A DNA stretch of 44,058 nt from Lentisphaeria bacterium (lineage in GTDB: Bacteria > Verrucomicrobiota > Lentisphaeria > Victivallales > UBA1829), in NCBI GenBank assembly GCA_017456805.1, contig JAFTIQ010000005.1, forward strand, positions 1 through 44,058, given 5' to 3'. The notes beneath the pieces are model-generated. The model was not told where the DNA came from and did no database searches. It saw only the letters and a program-made list of their open reading frames with translations. The first letter of the stretch is position 1. Each line of letters opens with the position of its first letter. This document shows positions 7,144-15,134 of this stretch, piece by piece. Made by a program: the position numbers and the translations under genes.

Positions 7144-7638
7144 ATGGTACAATGCATGAAAGCTTTACGAGCACAGAAAGAAAGATCTATTGAATCACAT
7201 CCGCAATGGGATAAAATAAAACCGGTATTTGAGGCTTATGCAAAAGAGTTAGAGACTAATCCAAAAGCTAAATTCGGTGTTTATTTTCATGGGAAACAAG
7301 CAGATCGTTTAGAAGGCATATTACGTGGAATAAGGGAATGGAATGATGCGATAAAAGACGAATCGGAGAGTAAGGCGTCTGAACGCAATTATAAAAGGTG
7401 GAAGGCTAATTTTAATAGATGGTACGAACGAAACAGTCAAGAAGGAAGAGTACAACAATTAGTTGCTGCATTTGAAAAATCATTTTGGAAGCGCACCCGT
7501 ACAGAAAAAACAGTACAATCTATAACAAAACATTTGAATTTGCAAAATGAAAAGTTTGACTCAACAGTATTAGATGAGTTTAAGAAGTTATCTATGGAAC
7601 TCTCGCAAAAATTACAAACAAAGGTTAAGGAAGACTGA
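7144..7638 (+). CDS. Hypothetical charged helical protein
   Basis: 164 residues, highly charged and mostly helical (RLEGILRGIREWNDAIKDES, RNYKRWKANFNRWYERNSQE). I do not recognise it. No Shine-Dalgarno is visible before ATG 7144 or the alternative ATG 7156. The AT-rich codon use differs from the housekeeping genes and suggests recent transfer. The only things seen after it are the divergent-phage gene tail and no clear terminator. Confidence 0.5.
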   Translation: MVQCMKALRAQKERSIESHPQWDKIKPVFEAYAKELETNPKAKFGVYFHGKQADRLEGILRGIREWNDAIKDESESKASERNYKRWKANFNRWYERNSQEGRVQQLVAAFEKSFWKRTRTEKTVQSITKHLNLQNEKFDSTVLDEFKKLSMELSQKLQTKVKED

Positions 7639-7675
7639 ATAATCGAACAGTCTTCCTGTCATTACTTATCTCTTG

Positions 7676-8377
7676 TCATCTGAACTCACATGGACTGTCA
7701 TTCTTTCCATAGTGACCTTCCATCCATTTCCGTTTCTTCTCTTTCGCAAAGGCATAATCTTTCTGAAACTGCGAAGAGAAGAACTTACGTGTATGGCTTT
7801 CTGTCATATCTTCAGGTTCTTTTTTTGCCAGGTAGGATAATTGCCGTACTGCATCATTCTTCCTATCCTGAAAATCAACTGCATTTCTGTTAAGCATATA
7901 GCCATTGGGAAGCGGTTCATTTTGAGGATTATAATTACAAGGGAATACCAGCCTGTTTTCATGAACTTCCTGCTGTGTCAATCCCAAGGTCTGACTTCAA
8001 TGATGTTCTGCTGCTTCGATTAAACTTGTTCTGTCACGTTTCTTGTTACCATCTACTTGAATAACAAGGTGGTAATGAGGGTTCTTACTTTCTCTTTGTT
8101 CTCTTTTTGCGATAAACTGCGGATCATACCCTTTACGGCTGAGTTCTTTCATTAAGTTTTCCATGGTTCTCTGGAAGTCCTTATTTGTACCGTCAGAAGT
8201 AATCTCTTTTGGGTATTTCAAATCAATGCGTACCTGTAATACTTTTGAATGTCTTTCTGTCATGGAATCAATCATTGCAATTCCTTTGTCAAGATATTTT
8301 TGGGAATAAAACTGATTTTCCTGAGCAAGTTCATAACCGCGATACTCTGATGCTTTCATGATGTCTTTTTTCGGCAT
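7676..8377 (-). pseudogene. Inovirus Gp2-like (YagK/YfjJ) protein interrupted by one in-frame TGA
   Basis: The gene starts at 8377 (AGAGGTG before ATG). The first part has DSMTERHSKVLQVRIDL and PHYHLVIQVDGNKKRD, the His-x-His strand of the YagK/YfjJ C-terminal domain shared with inovirus Gp2 replication proteins. After AAEHH a TGA (7997-7999) stops the frame, then the same frame continues with SQTLGLTQQEVHENRL, PNGYMLNRN, RQLSYLAKKEPEDMTES, the normal second half of that family. Relatives usually carry a Trp where the TGA is. TGG is used for Trp further on (KRKWMEG), so this looks like a TGG-to-TGA nonsense change rather than recoding. Confidence 0.7.
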
Positions 8378-8681
8378 AATAACACCTCTTAGTTTTTGTT
8401 GTTAATTGTTTTTAGTGGCATAGCAATCTTACTTGATTGTAAAGAGTTACAAATAAATCAATACTAATTCAATAGATATGCAGGTACTATATAGATACCT
8501 AGTTGATGCAACGATGAAAATATTGAAAAGTTCTATTGTCAGACACCGTTCTTGCAATAAAATGAAAACGGTTTTTATTGTCCGAGATAGATACCATATA
8601 ATTGTCCGGGTTAAATCCCTTTTTCATGACATTATCCAGAGAATGCACTTTCTTTTTTGAACTTAAGCAATAACTATTTTA

Positions 8682-8705
8682 CGTCACGATTGATCAATCG
8701 TGACG
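8682..8705. promoter_or_regulatory. Perfect 24-bp palindrome upstream of the island replication genes
   Basis: CGTCACGATTGA followed at once by its exact complement, with no spacer. No T-run on either side, so not a terminator. It lies about 100 bases before the first replication-type gene. A regulator site, partition site or part of an origin are all possible. The rest of 8378-8808 is AT-rich; I see only a weaker near-palindrome at 8481-8499 and no gene. Confidence 0.6.
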
Positions 8706-8808
8706 GTTTCTGCAGAGACGGAAATAAGAGATGGATATATATTAAATACAGAAAGCCAACGACGGCTGAATCAACAAACAAACGGGAATAAATCCCAAGG
8801 AGGAAAAC

Positions 8809-9507
8809 ATGGAAAACGTCAAAAACAACACAAAAACAAAACAGCTCAAGCAGTTCAAATTGCAGGAGCTGGAAGCAAAGAGGGAACAGCTGAAGGAAGT
8901 GCAGGAACAGGCTCTTGCAAATCTTGAGTTGATCAAGGAATGTGAAAAGTCCAGCGCACCTCACACCTATGAACTCGGCAAAAATCTGATGAAAATTGTC
9001 AAAGATAAGCTCTACATGGCGGCTGAAGATGCTGAAGGAAAACATTACAAATCCTTCAAAAAGTATGTTGGCGTTTTTTTGGAAATTTCAGATAAATACG
9101 CTTACATGCTGATCAATGCCGCAAAGGTTCAGGATTTGCTTTCCGGGAAATCTGTCGCGCCTGAAAATATCTCTGAAAAGCTGCTCCGGAAACTGGTACC
9201 GTTTCTTAATACTCCGGAAAAAATTGCAGAAATCTGGAAACGAGCAACGAACGATGATAACACTATCCAGCCCAGCGAAAAGGCTCTTTGTGAAGCGGTT
9301 TCTGCTGAAAAAAGTATCACAGGAACTGACAGCAGCAAACCGGGCTATGCAGAAAAGCTCAAAGCAAACACGCTTTCGCTTAACGATTGTGTTGATATTC
9401 TGCGAGAACTCTCTTCCGGAAAAATTATGCTTTCCGACGAGGAAATCAAAAAATTCAAACAGAAGATCATTAATTTTATTGATCTTCACAACAAAAAATC
9501 CAAATAA
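8809..9507 (+). CDS. Mobile-element helical protein with N-terminal coiled coil
   Basis: 232 residues with an excellent AAGGAGG site. Residues 1-50 are a charged coiled coil (KQFKLQELEAKREQLKEVQE). Residues 55-150 (ELGKNLMKIVKDKLY, FKKYVGVFLEISDKYAYMLI, ISEKLLRKLVPFLNTPEKIA) follow a pattern seen in plasmid/ICE DNA-binding proteins, where a helix-turn-helix is followed by an 'L-R-x-L-x-x-L' segment. No specific family is certain. Fifteen bases upstream of the large ATPase gene, so they form one unit. A role in replication or maintenance of the element is inference. Confidence 0.55.
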   Translation: MENVKNNTKTKQLKQFKLQELEAKREQLKEVQEQALANLELIKECEKSSAPHTYELGKNLMKIVKDKLYMAAEDAEGKHYKSFKKYVGVFLEISDKYAYMLINAAKVQDLLSGKSVAPENISEKLLRKLVPFLNTPEKIAEIWKRATNDDNTIQPSEKALCEAVSAEKSITGTDSSKPGYAEKLKANTLSLNDCVDILRELSSGKIMLSDEEIKKFKQKIINFIDLHNKKSK

Positions 9508-9522
9508 AGAAAGGGATCTGAA

Positions 9523-11886
9523 ATGATCGAATCAAATCTGAACGTCAAAACCGAAACCGTGAAAGTCCCCGCTCCTTACAAGATCAAACTTGAGGAAATG
9601 CATCACGGGCAGATGGAAGAAAAGTCTTCTTTTCTCGTCAAAGGGAATCTCGAAAGTCCGTTGCTTCCTGCTTTGCTGAACGGAACGAAAGAATCTCACG
9701 GCGTGGAGATCCAGCTTACTCATCCTCTGGATCTCAACAACCGTGATTCAGATATCGCCTTCCCGTTCAAAATCACACAGGCAACGATCACAAAACGCAG
9801 TACCTCTAATACTGTAAAATTTAATACACCGCAAGAATATTATGGCACAGGCAGTGTCCGTGTACGTCTTGCAAAAAACAATCAGCCCTACGGCAAAAGG
9901 GAGACTCTCTGCTTCGGAAAATTCTCAGTTACAAACCTCATTGAAGGAACGTTGAAAGACGCACTCAAGGCTTTCCGGAACATGGTTTCTTTCCTGCTGG
10001 CTTATTGTCAGGCTCTTCGCGGCAAAACTGCCGAATTTATCTGCACATTCTTCGGGTACACTCCGAACCCTGTCGGTGAAAAAGTAACATCACCGCTTTA
10101 CCATCCAACCTCTTTTTACAAGCACACTGAATGCTCCGACATTACGGAAGCTGAAAACATTATCAAATCTATTTCACACTCTATCGACAAAACAGGAATT
10201 CTTCCTGACAATATCACTGAATTTCCGATGGTTTTTCCATTTGAAAATATAAATCACACAACCACTCTCAAGACCGCGGTCATCTACAACCACCTTAATC
10301 GTACAAAATCATTCATTCCGTATACGGCTTATATACAAAATGGAAGCAATGAACCTGAGCTGTTCGGGTTCATTGCCTCCAAACTTATCCCGTGGTCCAG
10401 AACTGACCTTGATGGAAAAGAAGTCGTTATTACGTCTGATATTGAGTTTGCCTATCTGAATCGGGAAACATTCTTCAATGCCGGAAAGATTCTGATCACC
10501 CACCCGGAAGTTTTCGGACGGTATGATCTGCTTGACTACGCTGCTTTGAAACGTGCCTCCAAGGTGTATCTTATGATTGCAAACTTCAGCGGGCTGACAT
10601 TTGCAGAATCCTGTATTGCCGCAAAACCTCTTGCTTTGGCACTGCAGGAACATCTCAGCGGAGAACAGCTCTCTTACTTCACAATGCAGATTTCCTATCC
10701 GGAAATCCCTGACAACATCAACACAACCAAACAGCTTGCCGGATTCCTGAAAGAATCCCCTGCCAAAGTTAGAAAATCTCATCTCTTTTTCGATAAGGAC
10801 GAATTTCACTGTCTGATCGAAAAGGCAGAACAAGAGATTTACAGGAAGTCAGAAGCCCTGCGGGATGTTGATTTTCTTTCAGAAGCACCTGCTCCTGAAA
10901 ATAAGGAAGTCGCCGCATCAAAAAAATCCGTCTCCAAAACGAATTGGCTTATCCGCAGCGTGATTGAAAAAGCCGGATATGTGGAAGTCATTGCTCCTGA
11001 AAAAACGGGTAAGAGTAATTTCAGCGTTTCTCTTGCCATGCTGTTGACAAATCCAAAAGGTCGAAAAAAGGGACTTATTGATGGACGATATCTGACCGTC
11101 TGCAATGGAGTGAATGGAAAAGTGATTTATCTGGATGCAGAGATGGGCAGACCTGATTTTGAGCGCATCAAGGACCGTTTTCGCAAAGCTTACTGGCCCT
11201 GCAGAAATGAAGATGAAGAAATTTGCGAAAAGAATCTGATCTATAAGGATCTCTCCGGAGACGGGATCGCTTATGCAGCAAGAGAGAACCATCCCAAGAT
11301 CCTCCGCATGGTTGACGAAGCGATTCAGGAAGGGACTCCGGGCTTGGATGTCGATCTGGTCATAATTGACACAAAACGTGGCTTTACCAAAAAGAATATG
11401 GGGCTCGAACCGCAGCTCACTGAGTTGGTTGAAAAAATCCACAAACGGGGTATCGCCGTTATTGTGGTCCATCATATGGCTTCTGATCCCGCAGAGGGTG
11501 GAGCTGGACGGAAAGATGTCTCCTGTAATAAAACCGGAATGATCAAACTCTGGCGTGACTATGTAGCCCAAGATGTCAGCCGTGATAAATGCAAGCTTTA
11601 CCACCCGGTCAAAGTTCAGTTGAGCGGTTATCGCAATTATATCACTGAATTTGACAGTGATGCATTTTACATTCGGCTCTTTGACGATAAATGGGATCTT
11701 GTCGAAATTGATGGTGATCCAGACGGTCTTGACACAAAATTCAAACCGGTCTCCTTTGATGAACCGAAAATCATCAAGGATATGATCAAAGAGTACAAGA
11801 AAGAGTGCAAGATCAACCGGGCTGACATCGCGGAATATCTTGGTATCACTGACGACACTTTGAAAGCATGGGAGACTGGAAAATAA
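9523..11886 (+). CDS. RecA-fold (AAA_25/RepA-like) ATPase of a mobile element
   Basis: 787 residues. A large unrecognised N-terminal region (1-470) is followed by a RecA-like ATPase: Walker A variant APEKTGKS at 491-498, Walker B VDLVIIDT with D616, and VIVVHHMASD around 646-653, as in RepA/RegA-type plasmid helicases. The C-terminal 30 residues (INRADIAEYLGITDDTLKAW) form a helix-turn-helix. ATP-driven DNA unwinding or loading at an origin is the family expectation. The first G of Walker A is Ala, which occurs in this group. No integrase, relaxase or DnaG-like gene is adjacent. It ends just before a strong terminator. Confidence 0.75.
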   Translation: MIESNLNVKTETVKVPAPYKIKLEEMHHGQMEEKSSFLVKGNLESPLLPALLNGTKESHGVEIQLTHPLDLNNRDSDIAFPFKITQATITKRSTSNTVKFNTPQEYYGTGSVRVRLAKNNQPYGKRETLCFGKFSVTNLIEGTLKDALKAFRNMVSFLLAYCQALRGKTAEFICTFFGYTPNPVGEKVTSPLYHPTSFYKHTECSDITEAENIIKSISHSIDKTGILPDNITEFPMVFPFENINHTTTLKTAVIYNHLNRTKSFIPYTAYIQNGSNEPELFGFIASKLIPWSRTDLDGKEVVITSDIEFAYLNRETFFNAGKILITHPEVFGRYDLLDYAALKRASKVYLMIANFSGLTFAESCIAAKPLALALQEHLSGEQLSYFTMQISYPEIPDNINTTKQLAGFLKESPAKVRKSHLFFDKDEFHCLIEKAEQEIYRKSEALRDVDFLSEAPAPENKEVAASKKSVSKTNWLIRSVIEKAGYVEVIAPEKTGKSNFSVSLAMLLTNPKGRKKGLIDGRYLTVCNGVNGKVIYLDAEMGRPDFERIKDRFRKAYWPCRNEDEEICEKNLIYKDLSGDGIAYAARENHPKILRMVDEAIQEGTPGLDVDLVIIDTKRGFTKKNMGLEPQLTELVEKIHKRGIAVIVVHHMASDPAEGGAGRKDVSCNKTGMIKLWRDYVAQDVSRDKCKLYHPVKVQLSGYRNYITEFDSDAFYIRLFDDKWDLVEIDGDPDGLDTKFKPVSFDEPKIIKDMIKEYKKECKINRADIAEYLGITDDTLKAWETGK

Positions 11887-11909
11887 TCTATATATAGAAA
11901 TTGTTTATG

Positions 11910-11950
11910 GCTCCGGAGTCTTTATTGAATCCGGAGCTTTTTGCGTTTTT
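11910..11950 (+). terminator. Terminator of the replication-type gene pair
   Basis: GCTCCGGA - 12-base loop - TCCGGAGC, eight perfect pairs, followed by TTTTTGCGTTTTT, 24 bases after the ATPase stop codon. Confidence 0.85.
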
Positions 11951-11952
11951 GT

Positions 11953-12384
11953 TCAGTTTTCGTCCTGCTGAAATTTCAACGACTCTTCTATTTCGTATTT
12001 TCTGAACAGTTCAACCAGTTGTTTTTCAATTTCCGGATCGGTGATTTGATATCTTGCACCGAGCCGTACACCAAGACAATACGAGAATTTGGTAATCCAA
12101 AAGCGATTCGGATCTTTCCTGTCAGTTCTGAAACAGAATCTTTTTTTATCTTTTGTCTCTAACGAGGCTCCATGCGTAATCAATTCATCTTTATCGATAT
12201 AACGAACAGGTACGTTTATATCAACAGGTGTATTTTCAAAGAAAGCCAGCTCTAAAGTCTTTGTGTTTGCATCGCTCTTACTTTGTTGTTTCAACCAAAC
12301 ACCTATAAAGAGAAACTTCAGTAAAATGAGCAAGAGGATTGCTAAAACAACAAGCTTCAACAATGTACCGACAAAAGATTTCAT
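11953..12384 (-). CDS. Single-pass membrane-anchored hypothetical protein
   Basis: 143 residues with GGAG seven bases before ATG. Residues 5-30 are one membrane segment (FVGTLLKLVVLAILLLILLK). The remaining 110 residues would be on the outer face or in the periplasm and are rich in charged residues. No family recognised. It lies between island genes of opposite orientation, transcribed towards the ATPase gene. Confidence 0.6.
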   Translation of the reverse strand: MKSFVGTLLKLVVLAILLLILLKFLFIGVWLKQQSKSDANTKTLELAFFENTPVDINVPVRYIDKDELITHGASLETKDKKRFCFRTDRKDPNRFWITKFSYCLGVRLGARYQITDPEIEKQLVELFRKYEIEESLKFQQDEN

Positions 12385-12454
12385 GACAGTTCTCCAAATT
12401 ATCTGGAAACCAATATATCACAAACATTTATAAAATCAAGTCTGGCAATGGTAT

Positions 12455-13276
12455 TTATTTTGGATAAAAAGTTTTACCTCGAGGATCGTAATAGAAAACT
12501 TTTTCGATCCAAGGAATTTCTTCATCTTTTACTATACCAGGTCTTTTCCCTTTTTGGGATACCTGTCCGGCGTAAGCACGAATTTTACACCGAAGTTTAT
12601 TGGCAAGTTGCTGGACGACTTTTTCTCTATGTTTATCTTTGATTCCATAACAAAAACGAAGATCAATAATGGCATTTGGAGAAAGTAAATTGTATAAGCG
12701 TTCTATTTGTTTTTCAGTCATTTGCTCAAAACGATACAGACGGTCTCCCAATTCAAACCATCCATTTCTTTCTCCATGTCCAACGATAATCAATTCTCCG
12801 AGAGTTCCCGGATTACATTGTTGTTCTAATATCTCCAGCATATTTTCAATAGAATTTATTGAAAATCCGTTCTGGGGCAGACCATATCCGTATGGATCTA
12901 CCTTGCTCAATATGTTAGCACCTAAAGTATCTATTTTAAACGTGCCTTTTTCAACCATGTTATACATTTCTCTTAATGATGTGCTTTGATATTTAGGTTC
13001 TCCTCTGACGAACATTTTTATAGAACGCATCGTGGTCATTTCCGCCGTCGCTTCACTGAGAGGCACATATTTGCATTTGCAGTTCGGATGTATGGGGAGT
13101 GCAGGTCTTGATGAATCTGAATAACGGAAACGTTTGGCGTGGTTTTCCTGACATTTCATACAGCTTGTTTTACTCTTCTCTGCAACATATACCAACCAAG
13201 GGTCGTTTTGTTCAACTTCTTTTCTTTTCATTTCTTCCCATTTTTTCAAAACATCTTCCATAGAGTAAGTGTCCAT
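12455..13276 (-). CDS. Mu-F-like cysteine cluster fused to possible clan CD (caspase-fold) peptidase domain
   Basis: 273 residues, GGAG eight bases before ATG. Residues 36-72 (SCMKCQENHAKRF ... LPIHPNCKCKYVPL) have the C-x2-C and H-P-N-C-x-C cluster of phage Mu F / SPP1 gp7 head proteins, here without the rest of the head protein. Residues 160-235 read ELIIVGHGERNGWFEL then NAIIDLRFCYGIKDK: a beta strand ending in His167-Gly and a second strand ending in Cys209, the layout of the His-Cys dyad in caspase-like peptidases. The cluster match is good; the peptidase call is inference. It could be a phage-borne toxin or effector. Confidence 0.55.
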   Translation of the reverse strand: MDTYSMEDVLKKWEEMKRKEVEQNDPWLVYVAEKSKTSCMKCQENHAKRFRYSDSSRPALPIHPNCKCKYVPLSEATAEMTTMRSIKMFVRGEPKYQSTSLREMYNMVEKGTFKIDTLGANILSKVDPYGYGLPQNGFSINSIENMLEILEQQCNPGTLGELIIVGHGERNGWFELGDRLYRFEQMTEKQIERLYNLLSPNAIIDLRFCYGIKDKHREKVVQQLANKLRCKIRAYAGQVSQKGKRPGIVKDEEIPWIEKVFYYDPRGKTFYPK

Positions 13277-13370
13277 AATTAATCTCCTTTTTTATTTCCA
13301 AAAAAGATGTCAACCAAATAAAAGCATTTGATCATTAATCACGTTAATACAGAAAAAGATTGGTGATGAA

Positions 13371-13580
13371 ACAAAATCGGAATTTGAACTTAATTTCCGA
13401 TTTTGTCATATCCGAAATCGTTATCAGAACTCCCGTGTTTTTACTTGAAAATCCGGGAGTTCGCTGTATAAAAAAACATAGTCTGCAAAATAAAAATCCG
13501 AGTAATTTTGACTTTTTTTAATAATACGGCTCAAGAGAAATAATCATCTGCGCCCCTTCTGCCATATCAGCAGAGGGGGC
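13371..13580. other. Three successive large hairpins in a non-coding stretch
   Basis: 13371-13406: 12-bp perfect stem (ACAAAATCGGAA). 13427-13462: 9-bp stem (GAACTCCCG). 13552-13580: 11-bp stem (GCCCCTTCTGC) with one G-U pair. No open frame with a ribosome site spans them. They may be terminators of decayed genes or parts of one structured RNA. The gap 13277-13822 holds nothing else I can support. Confidence 0.5.
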
Positions 13581-13822
13581 AGGCATGGTGATTTGATAAC
13601 AAAAAAGAATCATGGACGGACATGAGGAATGGGATGCGAACAGGTTTGACGTCTGAACCATCATCCGGCGGTGAGAACGGAAAACGGAGAGCATCAGGAT
13701 TCCGGAGTGTCATAGACTTTCATTGCAGCAATTTTCATCCTGCCGTATCATATCAGAAACAATGGATGGCAGGAGAAAAATGCTCTGAAATTCCGTGCTC
13801 TTATAATCACATGGATAGAGCG

Positions 13823-13852
13823 GCGGGGTAGAGCAGTGGTAGCTTGTCAGGC
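13823..13852 (+). repeat. Partial copy of the initiator tRNA gene (30 nt, inverted)
   Basis: Identical to nucleotides 2-31 of the tRNA-fMet gene at 14074-14148 (acceptor 5' strand, D arm, half of the anticodon stem) but on the opposite strand. The match breaks exactly before the anticodon loop. Probably a footprint of integration or rearrangement at the tRNA. A promoter-like TTGACT - 17 - TATTGT follows, then a terminator-like hairpin at 13901-13937 (AGGTGC / GCACCT, then TTTTT). Confidence 0.75.
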
Positions 13853-14031
13853 GATTTTTTACTCTTGACTTTTTAACTTTGTGGAAGTATTGTAACCTTG
13901 AGGTGCAAATTTCGAACACAAATCGGCACCTGTTTTTCTAAAAAAGACTGATAAAAACCATTAACAAAAATGAAAGGCAGCGTGGAAAAAGGCAACAGTT
14001 CAAAAATGCGTAAATCATCGAATTTGAACAT

Positions 14032-14063
14032 AAAAAAAAGGGATTTACAACTTGTAAATCCCT
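14032..14063 (-). terminator. Terminator of the tRNA-fMet gene
   Basis: Minus-strand GGGATTTAC - AAGTT - GTAAATCCC followed by eight T, eleven bases beyond the tRNA CCA end. Confidence 0.85.
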
Positions 14064-14073
14064 GGAATTTTGA

Positions 14074-14148
14074 TGGTAGCGGGGGTTGGAATTGAACCAA
14101 CGACCTTCAGGTTATGAGCCTGACAAGCTACCACTGCTCTACCCCGCA
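14074..14148 (-). tRNA. tRNA-Met (CAT), initiator type, CCA encoded
   Basis: Minus-strand gene beginning TGCGGGGTAGAGCAG, with anticodon arm TCAGG CTCATAA CCTGA, T arm GTTGG TTCAATT CCAAC and 3' end CCCCGCTACCA. The first base cannot pair with its partner (1:72 mismatch), a hallmark of bacterial initiator tRNA, and the overall sequence resembles E. coli tRNA-fMet closely. The anticodon stem has G30:C40 and G31:C39, but position 29:41 is A-U, so only two of the usual three G-C pairs are present. Elongator Met is less likely. Confidence 0.92.
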
Positions 14149-14474
14149 ATAATTTTGAACTTTATATCAAATCGTTCAATATCCCTTAATATATACCATC
14201 ATTACTCATTTGTCAAGTCGATTTAAAAATTTTTTTTCTTTTTCTATTAGATTTTTTTCAATATTTAAACCAAAATCAAAGTTTTAAGTCCGGTTGAAAA
14301 TCAAGATCAAAATATAATTAATCATAATTTCTCCAAACTAAAATACAAAAACTTGAATCGGAAACTTTTCTATTGATATTATTTTTATTGACAAATTATG
14401 TACAAAACCATCTAATATTTGTTTTATATTTGCATTAATAATACAAAAAAATGAAATATTTTTATATTTTTTGC

Positions 14475-14510
14475 TTGACTTTTCCAAAAAGTGGTGTATA
14501 TTAATCACCA
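14475..14510 (+). promoter_or_regulatory. Promoter with short inverted repeat across the -10
   Basis: TTGACT (14475-14480), 16 bases, TATATT (14497-14502). TGGTG (14492-14496) and CACCA (14506-14510) flank the -10 box as a small inverted repeat, a possible operator. The expected RNA would begin right at the hairpin that starts at 14511. Confidence 0.6.
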
Positions 14511-14565
14511 TAAGGCAGGATCGAAACTTATTGGGGGGTATGGTTTTGGTTCTGCCTTATTTTTT
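14511..14565 (+). terminator. Long terminator-like hairpin with a start codon in its loop
   Basis: 17 consecutive pairs (arms 14511-14527 and 14543-14559, three G-U) close on a 15-base loop and are followed by six T. The loop holds GGGGGG and ATG, the ribosome site and start of the next frame. The RNA would begin with this structure, so it is either an attenuator or a short abortive RNA. Confidence 0.65.
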
Positions 14566-14701
14566 CTGGATAAATACCGATAAAGAGGTGCTTTTTGATA
14601 AAAAAGTTAAATTCCGGGCTTTACAACCGTGGGAAAAGGGTTATCTTAAAGAAGACATTGTAAAAGACGGATTCAAACATATCGCTATCACAGAGGTATA
14701 A
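14540..14701 (+). CDS. 53-residue hypothetical protein
   Basis: Start chosen at ATG 14540, which follows a G6 tract; a longer frame from 14471 would begin inside the promoter. The product starts VLVLPYFFWINTDKEV and ends WEKGYLKEDIVKDGFKHIAI. No family recognised. The start codon lies in the loop of a terminator-like hairpin. The stop is one base before the next gene. Confidence 0.5.
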   Translation: MVLVLPYFFWINTDKEVLFDKKVKFRALQPWEKGYLKEDIVKDGFKHIAITEV

Positions 14702-14702
14702 A

Positions 14703-14921
14703 ATGCAAGTAGAATATTATAAGATTACGCCAAGAGATCGCAGAAGACTTCAACGTCGCCTTGCAACTCCTGAAGGACGCAAAGCAATTGCACGCATTTT
14801 GTACGAAGGTCACAAGGTCCTTGATTGGCGAATCAAAAACGAGGGTTTTACACTTCCGCCGGATGAAATGGAAGAACATGAGCGAATTATGGCAAGGCGC
14901 GGAGAGCCTGAACCTGAATAA
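14703..14921 (+). CDS. 72-residue basic hypothetical protein
   Basis: AGAGG precedes ATG. Arg-rich N-terminal half (ITPRDRRRLQRRLATPEGRK), acidic C-terminus. The arginine-rich helix suggests nucleic acid binding, but nothing is recognised. It follows the 53-residue gene at once and ends in a terminator at 14966. Confidence 0.55.
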   Translation: MQVEYYKITPRDRRRLQRRLATPEGRKAIARILYEGHKVLDWRIKNEGFTLPPDEMEEHERIMARRGEPEPE

Positions 14922-14965
14922 AAAATAAGAAAAAAAATACCGGATCATAAAATCCATATATAGAG

Positions 14966-14993
14966 CACGCTGGTGAAAATCAGCGTGTTTTTT
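14966..14993 (+). terminator. Terminator of the first small-gene cassette
   Basis: CACGCTG - GTGAAAAT - CAGCGTG followed by six T. The surrounding bases (GAGCAC, GGTGAAAA, TTTTTTCGTG) are closely repeated at the terminator at 15389. Confidence 0.85.
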
Positions 14994-15019
14994 CGTGTCT
15001 TTTACAAGCAGGAGGGTAA

Positions 15020-15134
15020 ATGAAAATATTAGTCTCCGGAGATTTTTCCAAGAGAAATAAAACTCTTATTTGAATTTGACAAGGACAGTATTCCGGATTA
15101 TATTAAGGATGCATGGAAGGAGATTGAATCATGA
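15020..15134 (+). pseudogene. Frameshifted 37-residue gene
   Basis: A strong GGAGGG precedes ATG 15020, which reads MKILVSGDF and then soon meets a stop. Removing one T from a run of five gives a continuous frame, MKILVSGDFPREIKLLF and on to KDAWKEIES, that ends in a TGA overlapping the next ATG by four bases (ATGA). The ribosome site and the coupled end show a real small gene with a one-base insertion, a sequencing error, or a slippery tract. Confidence 0.55.

Noticed and set aside
8481..8499. AGGTA...TACCT near-palindrome as an origin iteron
   Set aside because: Single occurrence, short arms and no repeated copies nearby.
13873..14100. 75-residue frame overlapping the tRNA 3' end
   Set aside because: It runs through the tRNA and its terminator hairpin, so it is not coding.
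14471..14539. Upstream ATG start giving a 76-residue protein
   Set aside because: That start lies within the promoter and before the likely transcription start; ATG 14540 follows a G-rich ribosome site.
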